Made by a program: the position numbers and the translations under genes. From contig NZ_NMVQ01000044.1 of NCBI RefSeq assembly GCF_002250625.1, positions 1 through 64,000 of the forward strand: a DNA stretch of 64,000 nt. Reading direction: 5' to 3'. Numbering within the stretch: the stretch's first letter is position 1; every line of letters starts with the position of its first letter. The notes beneath the pieces are model-generated. The model did no database searches. It was not told the origin of the DNA and saw only the letters and a list, made by a program, of their open reading frames with translations. This DNA is from Enemella dayhoffiae. GTDB lineage: Bacteria; Actinomycetota; Actinomycetes; Propionibacteriales; Propionibacteriaceae. This document shows positions 16,046-24,221 of the stretch, one piece after another.

Positions 16046-16915
16046 GTGTACACCATCGGCCAGGCGGCCCGGCGCACTGGCGTGTCGGCCGACAAGCTGC
16101 GAGCGTGGGAGCGCCGCTACGGCTTCCCCACACCGGCCCGGACCCAGGCTCGCTATCGGTTGTACGACGAGGCCGCGCTGGCCCAGATCCGACGGATGAC
16201 CCGGCTGCTGGCCGAGGGGCTGCAGGCGAGGGAGGCCGCGCTGATCGTCGGGGCGCGCGATGACGCGGGCCCTCGGTTGACCCCGGCCGCGTTCATCAAG
16301 GCGTTGGAGGGCCCACACTCAATCCGACAGCTGGAGAAGAGTTTCGCCTGTTGCCTGCAGGATCGCCCGTTCGTCGACTTCGTGGACAACTGGATGGTGC
16401 CGATGCTCGAGCTGTTGGGGCGGGCGTGGCTACGGGGGGACGTCTCCATCGGGGGTGAGCACGGCGTCAGCGCCGCCATCATGCGTCAGTTGGGCGTCGT
16501 CTGGGATGCCCTGCCCCAGGGGGACGGCCCGATGGTGCTGATCGGACTCCCGGCCGGCGCCCGGCACGAGATCTGCCTGTTGGCGTTCGCGATTCTGCTG
16601 AAGGAGCAGGGAATCCGGGTACGCTACCTGGGTGCGGACCTCCCTGCGGAGAGTTGGGCCGAGGCGGTGATCGAGACCCGCGCCAGGGTCGTCGTCACCG
16701 GCGTACACCGTCCCGAGGACGTCCCCAGCGTCGAGGAACTGATCGTCAGCGTGGCTGCCGCGGGGGCGCAACTGATCGCCCTCGGGGGTCGATATCAGGG
16801 TGACGTGTCGGGGTCGGCGCTTCGGTTGGGCCACGAGTTCGGTCCGGCGGTGGACAGGTTCGGCCGGCACGCCGCCGAGCTGCACGAGTCCGTCGCCGAG
16901 CCGGCGGCCGGCTGA
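16046..16915 (+). CDS. litR: LitR/CarH-type MerR regulator with cobalamin-binding photosensor domain
   Basis: The 289-residue protein has an N-terminal MerR helix-turn-helix (YTIGQAARRTGVSADKLRAW) and a C-terminal B12-binding region. The CarH signature W-x9-E-H is complete (W128, E138, H139). His174 stands where CarH has its lower cobalt ligand. These positions are a constant three residues below those recalled for Thermus CarH (W131, E141, H142, H177). The residue after the Trp is Leu129, where CarH has the His that binds cobalt after illumination. Such proteins repress carotenoid genes in the dark as adenosylcobalamin-bound tetramers. AAGGAGG seven bases upstream fixes GTG 16046 as start. 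Confidence 0.88.
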   Translation: MYTIGQAARRTGVSADKLRAWERRYGFPTPARTQARYRLYDEAALAQIRRMTRLLAEGLQAREAALIVGARDDAGPRLTPAAFIKALEGPHSIRQLEKSFACCLQDRPFVDFVDNWMVPMLELLGRAWLRGDVSIGGEHGVSAAIMRQLGVVWDALPQGDGPMVLIGLPAGARHEICLLAFAILLKEQGIRVRYLGADLPAESWAEAVIETRARVVVTGVHRPEDVPSVEELIVSVAAAGAQLIALGGRYQGDVSGSALRLGHEFGPAVDRFGRHAAELHESVAEPAAG

Positions 16916-16937
16916 TCGCCTCGACCGCCGGCGAAGG

Positions 16938-17783
16938 TCAGGGCTTGACGACGCAATAGGTTCGCGCGGGCTTGGGGAAGTTCATCGCGGTCGATCCCTT
17001 GCACTTGCTGGGATCGTCGGCCTCGATGACGTCGACCACCTTCAGGATCGCCTTCGGATCGCAGGCGGACGCGACGAAGCCCCCCGTCTTGGAATCCTCG
17101 CCATAGCAGGTGTCCTTGGCGAACCGCGGCATCAGGCAGGCGGTGTACCTACGGTCCTCCGGCGCAGCGGTCTCGGCGTTGCTGGAGGTCTGGTAGTACT
17201 CGATGTAGTTGTCGTTGCTGCACTGGAGTTGGCCCTTGGACACGCTGCCGACGCTGTAGATGACACCACCGCCCCTGCTCTCGCAGCCCGCCTCCTCGTG
17301 GTTGATCTCCATGCTCCCGTCCGGCTTCGGCGTGGCGCCCGGTTTGGGGATGATCCTCAGGCAATCCCCCTCCTTGAGCTGCTTGAAGTCACGGCTGCCG
17401 GGTTTGTCGGCCGCGGTCTTCGCGGCCGTCGGGGTGGTGGTCCCACGAGCCGTAGGTTCCGCGGTGGGGTCCTGATCACCGACGGTCAGGCCGATGATGA
17501 CGAGACCCGCGAACAGCAGCACCACGACCCCGACGATGATGCCGATGACCTTCCCGACGCCGCCCTTCTTCTTCGGTGGCAGACCCATCGGCGGCGGGCC
17601 GCCCGGCCCCCCGTACTGCCCGGGCGGCTGCTGCTGCGGACCCCAGGACTGTTGACCGCCGAACGGAGGCTGGCCACCCGGCGGGTAGGGCCCTTGGCCA
17701 CCTTGCTGGAAGGGCGGCTGTCCGCCGGGCTGATGGGGCGGCTGATTCGGGTTGGACTGCCAACCATTGCCCGGGTGAGACAT
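16938..17783 (-). CDS. Pro/Gln/Gly-rich single-pass membrane protein with extracytoplasmic domain
   Basis: The 281-residue protein has a cytoplasmic N-terminal tail of about 75 residues rich in Pro, Gln and Gly. A KKKGG patch and one transmembrane helix (VIGIIVGVVVLLFAGLVIIG) follow, then a Thr/Ala linker and a soluble domain with about eight cysteines (for example EGDCL, EEAGCES, TACLM, DTCYG). The overall plan matches actinobacterial LppU-like or septum-associated hypothetical proteins. A GAGGAG site precedes ATG 17783. No function can be assigned. The similarly built protein at 44838-45953 has an unrelated extracellular domain. Confidence 0.7.
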   Translation of the reverse strand: MSHPGNGWQSNPNQPPHQPGGQPPFQQGGQGPYPPGGQPPFGGQQSWGPQQQPPGQYGGPGGPPPMGLPPKKKGGVGKVIGIIVGVVVLLFAGLVIIGLTVGDQDPTAEPTARGTTTPTAAKTAADKPGSRDFKQLKEGDCLRIIPKPGATPKPDGSMEINHEEAGCESRGGGVIYSVGSVSKGQLQCSNDNYIEYYQTSSNAETAAPEDRRYTACLMPRFAKDTCYGEDSKTGGFVASACDPKAILKVVDVIEADDPSKCKGSTAMNFPKPARTYCVVKP

Positions 17784-17886
17784 GAGGTGCTCCTCTGGGT
17801 CAGGTTCCGCCGTCAGCGTAGGCCGCGGTGGTTTCGTCACACCGGCGTTCCGCCGCTCGTCGGATGCCCCGTGCTATACCGGATCG

Positions 17887-18351
17887 GTGCCCGATGAGCT
17901 CAGCCTCGCGTTCCGCATCATCGACCTGCTCGGTGTGGCGCTCAACGGTGTCCTCGGTGGTCTGATCGCCCGGCAGCGGCGCTTCGACATCACCGGATTC
18001 GCGGTGCTGGGCATCATCTCCGGGCTCGGCGGTGGGATGATCCGCGACATCGCGGTCGGCAGCGTGCCGGAGGTGTTCGGCGGCAACCGTCTGTACGCCA
18101 CCCCCGCACTGCTGGCGGCGGGCCTGACCGTCGCCGGGCACAGCCTGGCCCTGAACGGGGTGCTGGTGATGGTGGTGGGCGTGCTGGCCGGGTCCGCGCT
18201 GGCGGTGATCGCCCACTGGCGCAACTGGCGGCTGCCGGTGCACGGCGACGGCACGGTCACCATGACCCGGACCCAGCTCGCCAGCCTGGTCCGCCGCGTC
18301 GAGCGCAGAACCCTGCGTCGACGGCGGCGTCGGGAGCAGGCCGAGGACTAG
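17887..18351 (+). CDS. Half-size TRIC/UPF0126 family membrane protein
   Basis: The 154-residue protein begins like the TRIC cation-channel family (RIIDLLGVALNGVLGGLIARQ…) and contains one glycine motif, GLGGGMIRD. It then passes directly into a segment that ends the second repeat in full-length members (VPEVFGGNRLYATPA). Full members have about 205-230 residues and two such repeats; here the middle is missing in frame. The C-terminus is a basic tail (RRRRRREQ). The GTG start at 17887 is chosen at the conserved N-terminus. Its stop codon shares a CTAG with the stop of the converging helicase gene. Channel function is doubtful if it is monomeric but could be restored by dimerisation. Confidence 0.7.
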   Translation: MPDELSLAFRIIDLLGVALNGVLGGLIARQRRFDITGFAVLGIISGLGGGMIRDIAVGSVPEVFGGNRLYATPALLAAGLTVAGHSLALNGVLVMVVGVLAGSALAVIAHWRNWRLPVHGDGTVTMTRTQLASLVRRVERRTLRRRRRREQAED

Positions 18352-19859
18352 CGCCGACCGCGGCCCATCGACGCGGAGAACTTCGCCGCGCTGCCGCCGC
18401 CGGAACTGGTGCTGCGCCGGCCGCGCGAACCCGCACCGCCGCGCTGACCACCGGTGCGGCCCGCGGGTGCCTCACCCGCGCTCGGCCGATCACCGCCCGA
18501 GCGACCTCCGCCCGAGCGACCTCCACCCGAGCGACCTCCGCCGGAGCGGCGGCGTCCGCCGCCACCGCCGTGGGATGCCGACGGCTGCTGGGCCGGTACC
18601 TCGACGCGGTGCGGACCGGGGAAGACGCGCTCACCGGGGGCCAGTTCCTGCAGCAGCGGATGCCCGACGTCGACCCGGGTCGTGGTCGGGCGTACCCCGG
18701 CCTTGCGGGTCAGGTCGCGCACATCGCGAACCTGCTCGTCGGTCATCAGCGTGACCACGGTGCCCTCGTTGCCCGCGCGGGCGGTCCGGCCGGAGCGGTG
18801 CAGATAGGCCTTGTGCTCGACGGGGGGATCGGCGTGCACGACCAGCGAAACGTCGTCGACGTGGATGCCGCGGGCGGCGATATCGGTGGCGACCAGCGTC
18901 TGCGCCGCGCCGCTGTGGAACGCGTCCATGGTCCGGGTCCGGGCGTTCTGGGACAGGTTTCCGTGCAATTCCACGGCCGCCACTCCGGCCGCGTTCAGCT
19001 GCCGCGCAAACTTCTTCGCCCGATACTTCGTCCGGGTGAACACGACGGTACGCCCCGGCGCGGCGGCCAGGTCGGTGAGCACCTTGAGGTGCGCGTCGGG
19101 GGTCACGTGAAGCACGTGGTGGGTCATCGTGGCGACCGGGGACTGCTCCGAGTCGGCCTCGTGGGTCACCGGCCGGTCGAGGAATCGCTGCACCAGTTGA
19201 TTCACCCCGGCGTCCAGGGTGGCGGAGAACAGCATCCGCTGTCCCTTCCGCGGAGTCGCACCCATGATCCGCTTGACTCCGGGCAGAAATCCGAGGTCGG
19301 CCATGTGGTCTGCCTCATCCAGGATGGTGATCTCGACCTTGGACAGGTCGCAGTGTCCCTGGCCGATCAGGTCCTCGAGCCGACCGGGGCAGGCCAGCAC
19401 GATGTCCACACCGGCACGCAGCGCGGTCACCTGCGGGTTCTGGCCGACACCGCCGAAGACGGTGCGGCTGCGCAGGCCGTACGCCTCCGCCAGCGGAGCC
19501 AGCGCCTCGGCGATCTGGTTCACCAGTTCACGGGTGGGGGCGAGAACCAGCGCGCGCGGCTGCTTGGCGCGACGCGGGGTGCCGGACTCGGCGAGCCGGG
19601 CGACCAGCGGCAGCAGGAAGGCGAAGGTCTTGCCCGAACCGGTGCGGCCGCGGCCGAGCACGTCGCGGCCGGCGAGCGAATCGGGAAGGGTGGCCGCCTG
19701 GATCGGGGTGGGGGAGGTGATGCCTCGGGCGGCGAGGACGTCAACCAGGGGAGTGGGCACGCCGAGCGCGCCGAAAGTGTTGCTTGTCAGGGAAATTCTC
19801 CGAAGAACGTTGATGCGGTCGGTTCTGCCCGGCGCGGCCGTGCCGCGACGCGATGGCAT
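18348..19859 (-). CDS. DEAD-box ATP-dependent RNA helicase
   Basis: The protein of about 503 residues carries the helicase motifs in order: Q-motif (SPTPIQAATLP), Walker A GRTGSGKT, PTREL, LDEADHMADLGF (DEAD box), SAT (LFSATLD) and the C-terminal HRSGRTARAG. The last ~90 residues are a disordered RGG-like tail of Gly, Arg and Ser, typical of RNA-binding helicases such as RhlE/CsdA. It should remodel RNA structure, for example in cold or ribosome assembly. The family N-terminus normally starts near TFGALGVP. The nearest ATG is 38 codons upstream (19859), so the true start is uncertain; a CTG preceded by GGAG lies at the expected place. Confidence 0.88.
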   Translation of the reverse strand: MPSRRGTAAPGRTDRINVLRRISLTSNTFGALGVPTPLVDVLAARGITSPTPIQAATLPDSLAGRDVLGRGRTGSGKTFAFLLPLVARLAESGTPRRAKQPRALVLAPTRELVNQIAEALAPLAEAYGLRSRTVFGGVGQNPQVTALRAGVDIVLACPGRLEDLIGQGHCDLSKVEITILDEADHMADLGFLPGVKRIMGATPRKGQRMLFSATLDAGVNQLVQRFLDRPVTHEADSEQSPVATMTHHVLHVTPDAHLKVLTDLAAAPGRTVVFTRTKYRAKKFARQLNAAGVAAVELHGNLSQNARTRTMDAFHSGAAQTLVATDIAARGIHVDDVSLVVHADPPVEHKAYLHRSGRTARAGNEGTVVTLMTDEQVRDVRDLTRKAGVRPTTTRVDVGHPLLQELAPGERVFPGPHRVEVPAQQPSASHGGGGGRRRSGGGRSGGGRSGGGRSGGDRPSAGEAPAGRTGGQRGGAGSRGRRSTSSGGGSAAKFSASMGRGRR

Positions 19860-19876
19860 CGACTGATGTCTCAAGG

Positions 19877-19899
19877 CCCGTACGCAGAACGGGTACGGG
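19877..19899 (-). other. Inverted repeat upstream of the helicase gene
   Basis: CCCGTAC (19877-19883) and GTACGGG (19893-19899) form a 7-bp inverted repeat with a nine-base spacer directly before the helicase start region. It may be an operator or a 5'-leader hairpin. No further support is visible. Confidence 0.3.
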
Positions 19900-19945
19900 A
19901 CTGGGCCAGTCTACCCCAACCGTGCCAACCCCCGGCGATCGGGGA

Positions 19946-20542
19946 TCACCGACCGATCAGCTGGGCCAGTTGGGGGAGCTGCGCCTCGTCCTCCAACGCC
20001 GATCCGACGGCCACGCAGCGCACGCCGGCATCCAGGAACTCCTTGGCGTTGTGGGCGTTCATGCCGCCGGTGGCCACGAAGTTGACTCGCGGGAACGGTC
20101 CGCCCATGGCAGGGAAGAACTCCTTGCCGAGCAGGCTGGCCGGGAAGGCCTTCAGCCAGGTGCACCCCAATCGGATGGCCTGCTGCACCTCGCTGGCGGT
20201 GGCCACTCCGGGCAGGTGGGGTACGCCGAGTCGTTCGGACTCGGCGACCACATCGGCGTCCAGTCCCGGGGCGACGGTGAACGCCACACCGAGCTCCTCG
20301 CACAACCCGACCTGGTCCATCGTGGTCACGGTGCCGGCACCGACCGGGCGGCCCTCTTCCTGGGCCGCGGCGAGCACCGCTTCCAGTGACGGCACCGCAT
20401 CGGGAGTCTGGATCGGCACCTCCACCAGGGAAATGCCCAGCTGCCAGGCGGTGCGGCTCAACCGCACACTGCGGTCGGGATCCATGTTGCGCAGGATCGC
20501 CATGATCGGCTGATCCTTGAACAGTTCGTCCAGGTTGGTCAC
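19946..20542 (-). CDS. eda: KDPG/KHG aldolase (2-dehydro-3-deoxy-phosphogluconate aldolase)
   Basis: The 198-residue protein is of normal length for the KDPG/KHG aldolase family. The general acid/base region LVEVPIQT and the Schiff-base lysine in CTWLKAFPA are present, as is the phosphate-binding end GGMNAHN…AVGSAL. It cleaves 2-keto-3-deoxy-6-phosphogluconate into pyruvate and glyceraldehyde-3-phosphate. Its GTG start overlaps the stop of the sugar kinase by four bases, so kinase and aldolase are made together. The pair would convert 2-keto-3-deoxygluconate from hexuronates or glucose into central metabolites. Confidence 0.9.
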   Translation of the reverse strand: MTNLDELFKDQPIMAILRNMDPDRSVRLSRTAWQLGISLVEVPIQTPDAVPSLEAVLAAAQEEGRPVGAGTVTTMDQVGLCEELGVAFTVAPGLDADVVAESERLGVPHLPGVATASEVQQAIRLGCTWLKAFPASLLGKEFFPAMGGPFPRVNFVATGGMNAHNAKEFLDAGVRCVAVGSALEDEAQLPQLAQLIGR

Positions 20543-21546
20543 CGGGTTTCCTTCCCTCGTAGGAGTTCTGCGTCGTCCAGGGCCGCGGGGCCAACGGTGA
20601 GCCGGTCCCAGCCTGCCCCGGTGTCGGCCAGTTCCCAGAGGACCGACCGGTCGGGCAGCGGCGGTGCGTCTGCGGTGGACTGGATGGTCAACGCCGCCAG
20701 CAGGTGCCCCAACCGAAGCCGCACCTGCGGCGTACGCCCGCTCAGCAGCGCGGCCAGATAGCCGGCCGCGAACGCGTCACCGGCACCCACCACGTCGACG
20801 ATGTCCAACTTCAGCGCGGGTTGGAACACGGTTTCGGTGTCGTCGAGGTGCCAGGCGCCCACGTCGGCGTCCTTGACCACGATGGTGCGGGCCCCGGGCA
20901 GTTCGTTGCGAACCTGTTCGGCGGTGGTACACCCCCACAGCCGTTCGGCCTCGTCCAGGCCCACCAGGACCACATCGGCCAGGTCGGCCAGTCGCCCGAG
21001 CGGCTCCGCTGCCTGGTCCGCCGACCACAGGGCCGGGCGATGGTTGACGTCGAAGCTGATCGGAGTCCTGCCCAGTTCGCGTCTGGCGAGCAGCCCCTCT
21101 GCCAACTCGGCCAGGGAATCCGAGAGCACCGGGTTGATTCCGCTCAGGTGGATCAGCGCGGGTGTACCAAGGCCGCCCAGCACCTCAGCGCCCATCGCCG
21201 CGGCCGCGGACCCGCGCCGGTAGTAGTGCACCACGGAGCGTCCGTCGACCCGGTCCTTGAACATGACGCCCGTCGGTCGGGCGGGGTCCACCTCGACGCG
21301 GTCGGTGCCGATTCCTCGTGAGCGCAGGAAACCCAGGATCCGTTGACCCATCGGGTCGGCTCCCACGCGGCTGAGCCACTCCACGTCGACGCCCAGGTGG
21401 GCGAGCCCGCAGGCGACGTTTCCCTCCGCGCCGGCCACGTGCAACTCGACCGAGTCGGCCTGCGACAGCGACGATCCCGCCGGGGGAGTCAGCAGGGTCA
21501 TCGATTCGCCGATGCAGATCGCCGGACCCCGTGCTGTGCTCGCCAT
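20539..21546 (-). CDS. PfkB-family sugar kinase, probably 2-keto-3-deoxygluconate kinase
   Basis: The 335-residue kinase has the ribokinase (PfkB) fold: an N-terminal GESM plus AGAEGNVACGLAHLG sugar-binding region and the C-terminal signature VVGAGDAFAAGYLAALL with the catalytic aspartate. It also has FDVNHRPALW, which is typical of KDG kinases. The partner aldolase gene overlaps downstream, supporting 2-keto-3-deoxygluconate as substrate. ATG 21546 gives the family's N-terminus; a frame extending to 21603 runs into the palindrome in the promoter region. Confidence 0.85.
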   Translation of the reverse strand: MASTARGPAICIGESMTLLTPPAGSSLSQADSVELHVAGAEGNVACGLAHLGVDVEWLSRVGADPMGQRILGFLRSRGIGTDRVEVDPARPTGVMFKDRVDGRSVVHYYRRGSAAAAMGAEVLGGLGTPALIHLSGINPVLSDSLAELAEGLLARRELGRTPISFDVNHRPALWSADQAAEPLGRLADLADVVLVGLDEAERLWGCTTAEQVRNELPGARTIVVKDADVGAWHLDDTETVFQPALKLDIVDVVGAGDAFAAGYLAALLSGRTPQVRLRLGHLLAALTIQSTADAPPLPDRSVLWELADTGAGWDRLTVGPAALDDAELLRGKETR

Positions 21547-21604
21547 CGCTCTCGCCCGCTCCTCGATGGCCGCGTTCGGTATGCCAGCGGCCGTCGGCCC
21601 CATC

Positions 21605-21614
21605 GTAACGTTAC
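21605..21614. promoter_or_regulatory. Palindrome in the divergent KDG kinase / lipoprotein promoter region
   Basis: GTAACGTTAC is a perfect 10-bp palindrome in the 77-base space between the two divergent genes. It is AT-richer than its surroundings and has the size of a LacI- or GntR-type half operator. A role in sugar-acid induction is a guess. Confidence 0.35.
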
Positions 21615-21623
21615 CGTTGGCGG

Positions 21624-22931
21624 GTGAGAGCGATGCGGTGGCTGCTGGTGCCGGTGCTGGCCGCGCTGCTCAGCGGGTGCCTCGGGGCGGATCGCCGCAC
21701 GGCTCCGGATGAGCTTGCGGGCTGGTTGCGGGCCGATCCCGCGGTCGCGTCGGCGGAGGTCCGACACCGTGAGTGGATGATGGACACCAGGTCCTCGCCG
21801 CGCGATGGGGTGGGCACTGCACAGTTGCGCTCCGGAGCAGACCTGCCCGAGTTCGCCTCCCGCCTGCAGGCGTACCTCACCGAACACCGGTCCGATTGGC
21901 AGCGAGTCGCCCTGGTCGTGACCGAGCAGTCCGGGCACGGGGTCGAGTTGGGTCTGGACTCCGCGGTGAACCAACGCCGGATCGACGCCCTGACTCGTTG
22001 GCGCACCGACCGCCGGGTGGAGAGTCTGGTCCTCGAGACCGAGAAGAGCAGCGTACGCCTGCGCCGCGGTGCGGATCTGCTGCCGCTGGCCGGGCAGTTG
22101 CTGCAGGATCCGGTGGTGCGCGAGGCCCGCCGCGGCTCGGAGCGGCCGGGGATCCTCGCCCTGGAGGGGCCCGAACAGGTGGCCAGCTTTCTCGTCGACG
22201 CCGAGCCCGAGCGGTTGAGCCCGCTGCTCGCGGCCCTGCGGCCGTTTCGCCCGGCCCGGATCGAGATCGAGGCGGTGTTGGCGGAGCGGCCCAGGGTGAA
22301 GGTACTGCTGGGGTCGGCCGATCTGCCCGGTGCGGCCAGGGCAGCGTCGGCGAACTCCACCCCCGCCGAGGTCACCCTTGAACACGACGGGCTGACCGTG
22401 GTGGGCGCAGACGCAACAACCCTGGCCGGTGTCGATCTGGCTCGGCGCGCTCGCCAGCTGCCCGGCGTGCGGGGCGTACGCCTGACCCGGGATGGGCTGT
22501 ATCTGACGCTCGCGCCCGAGCGGTTCGCGGAAGCCGGGCAGCGAATCGCCACAGATCCTGATGCCGGTCGGATTGCCCGCGTCGAGCTCGCCCACGACAG
22601 GAACCTGGTCAACCTCCCACCCGCTCAGCTCGAACGGCCAGCAGCCGTCGTGCAGCTGCTCCTGGCGGACGCGTCCCGGCCCGAACTGCGTTGGACCGAA
22701 CGGGAAGTGACCCTCATCCTGTCCGATCCCGACCTGGCCGGATGGCGAAGGATGGCGCGGGTCCTCCGTGAGCATCCTGGGCAGGGTGAGCAGACGTACT
22801 CCGTGGTGAACCGGGCGGACGGCGGATCGGTGCGGTTCACTTCCACCAGCAGCGGACGGGCGAATCCGACGACCCCTCCGGGCGGCCCGGGGCAAGCGAT
22901 TCTGGACATGTGGGACTGCACGGCTGGCTGA
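21624..22931 (+). CDS. Predicted lipoprotein of unknown function
   Basis: The 435-residue protein begins with a short lipoprotein signal (MRWLLVPVLAALLSGC) whose lipobox LLSGC ends at about residue 19. The remainder is soluble and rich in Arg, Leu and Ala without recognisable domains. There are repeated segments of similar pattern (for example LRSGADLP, LRRGADLLP, LGSADLPG) that suggest several related α/β modules. It starts at GTG 21624 or at ATG 21633. It is exported and anchored on the outer face of the membrane; its role is unknown. Confidence 0.65.
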   Translation: MRAMRWLLVPVLAALLSGCLGADRRTAPDELAGWLRADPAVASAEVRHREWMMDTRSSPRDGVGTAQLRSGADLPEFASRLQAYLTEHRSDWQRVALVVTEQSGHGVELGLDSAVNQRRIDALTRWRTDRRVESLVLETEKSSVRLRRGADLLPLAGQLLQDPVVREARRGSERPGILALEGPEQVASFLVDAEPERLSPLLAALRPFRPARIEIEAVLAERPRVKVLLGSADLPGAARAASANSTPAEVTLEHDGLTVVGADATTLAGVDLARRARQLPGVRGVRLTRDGLYLTLAPERFAEAGQRIATDPDAGRIARVELAHDRNLVNLPPAQLERPAAVVQLLLADASRPELRWTEREVTLILSDPDLAGWRRMARVLREHPGQGEQTYSVVNRADGGSVRFTSTSSGRANPTTPPGGPGQAILDMWDCTAG

Positions 22932-22996
22932 TTCGTCAACAGGCATATGTTTACAATCTGCCGTGGGCCCGCCGCTGGCCCGGAACAGGAGTCGAC

Positions 22997-23248
22997 ATGC
23001 GTGCTGCCCGAATTGGTGGACCCATCGCTCTGATCGTGATCGGCCTGGTGCTGGCCCTTGCCGTCCGGGACGCGATCAACGGGATCGACCTGGCGATGAT
23101 CGGCTGGATCGCCGCGGGGGCCGGAGCCATCTGGCTGATCCTCGAGATCGTGCTGAACCGCCCGCGGTCTCGGACCCGCGAGGTGCACGACATCCGCGGC
23201 GCCGGCGGCGTCGGTGAGCGTCGCGAGGTCTATCGCGACGACATCTGA
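22997..23248 (+). CDS. Small two-helix membrane protein, DUF6458-like
   Basis: The 83-residue protein has two transmembrane helices (about residues 6-24 and 33-54) joined by a short GIDLAMIGW loop, and a charged Arg-rich tail. The pattern 'GIDL…IGWI' matches the small actinobacterial DUF6458 family. A CAGGAG site lies upstream of ATG 22997, and a TACAAT -10-like hexamer lies about 40 bases upstream. The gene is followed by a strong terminator. The function is unknown. Confidence 0.65.
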   Translation: MRAARIGGPIALIVIGLVLALAVRDAINGIDLAMIGWIAAGAGAIWLILEIVLNRPRSRTREVHDIRGAGGVGERREVYRDDI

Positions 23249-23267
23249 TCGACCTCTTCAACGACGA

Positions 23268-23299
23268 GAGCGCCCCGGAGCCAAGGCTCCGGGGCGCTC
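23268..23299. terminator. Bidirectional hairpin terminator
   Basis: Two perfect 15-bp arms (GAGCGCCCCGGAGCC and its complement) enclose AA, between the converging DUF6458-like and DoxX genes. No U-tract follows. The location between two gene ends supports a terminator for both. Confidence 0.85.
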
Positions 23300-23321
23300 C
23301 CAATTCGCGGGCAGGTTCGGC

Positions 23322-24083
23322 TCAGACGGCGCGCTTCTCCGCCCGGCGCTCCGCTCGGGTCTTGGCCCGGCCTCGACCGATCAGGTAATCGATCGAGTAG
23401 CGACCGGCTCCGGTGAACACCAGCGGCAGGGTGAGGAACACATACAGCAGGGCGGACTCGCCGTTGATCCCGCCGGTCTTCGGATCCATCCAGGCCTGCA
23501 GGATGAACATCAGCACCCAGACGAATGCCATCATCAGCGCTTCGAAGAACCCGGCCAGCCGGGTGAACAGCCCCAGCGCGATCAGGATCGGCAGAGCGAT
23601 CTGGCCCGCGACGATCATGAGAGCAAAGACGTCAGGAGCGATCGCGCCGAACTGGTTCTTGGCCACAGTGTCGCGGAAACCGGAGTATCCCTGGGCCTTG
23701 TGGATGCCGTGCATGACCATGATGATCGGCAGCACGCGCAGCAGCAGCAGGCCAAAGTCGGTCCAGCGCCGGTTCTTGGTCCTGGCCAGCTCGAGATCGA
23801 TCAGTGAGCGCCGGTGGGTCTCCGCGTGCTCGGCCCGCAGCCGGTCGTTCTCCTTGCCCAGTGCGGTTCCCTTGGACTCCCGTCCGGTGCCGTCGGTGCT
23901 CTTCACCGTGTCCACCTTGGATGCTCCCGCCGCACCCCCGGCGGCCGTCGACGGGCTGCGGGTGGTGCCCCCGCTGGTGGCGCGGGTGTCGCCTCTGCGC
24001 CGCTCGGAAGTGTGCGGCGAGGCGCTCTGCTCGGTTGCCCCGGCTGCGCCCTCTCCCCCCTGTGATTCCGTTTCGGTTGCCAC
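23322..24083 (-). CDS. DoxX family membrane protein
   Basis: The 253-residue protein has a long N-terminal cytoplasmic tail (about 100 residues, Ser/Thr/Gly/charged). A DoxX four-helix domain follows with LLLRVLPIIMVMHGIHKAQG, ALMIVAGQIALPILIALGLFTR and LLYVFLTLPLVFTGAGRYSID. Members of the family take part in redox or thiol stress complexes, but the role here is not known. GTG 24083 with an AGGAAGG site is chosen as start. The disordered tail is unusual for DoxX proteins. Confidence 0.8.
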   Translation of the reverse strand: MATETESQGGEGAAGATEQSASPHTSERRRGDTRATSGGTTRSPSTAAGGAAGASKVDTVKSTDGTGRESKGTALGKENDRLRAEHAETHRRSLIDLELARTKNRRWTDFGLLLLRVLPIIMVMHGIHKAQGYSGFRDTVAKNQFGAIAPDVFALMIVAGQIALPILIALGLFTRLAGFFEALMMAFVWVLMFILQAWMDPKTGGINGESALLYVFLTLPLVFTGAGRYSIDYLIGRGRAKTRAERRAEKRAV

Positions 24084-24221
24084 TGGACGTCCTTCCTCGA
24101 GGGCAAGCACACTGCCGCGATCGTGTTGCTGCTGACAGGTCAACACTCGGCCCACCCATCAGGGGTGTCAAGCAACCTCGCCGCAAGGGGTTTCGCTCTT
24201 AACGGCGTCCAATCTGGGCCG

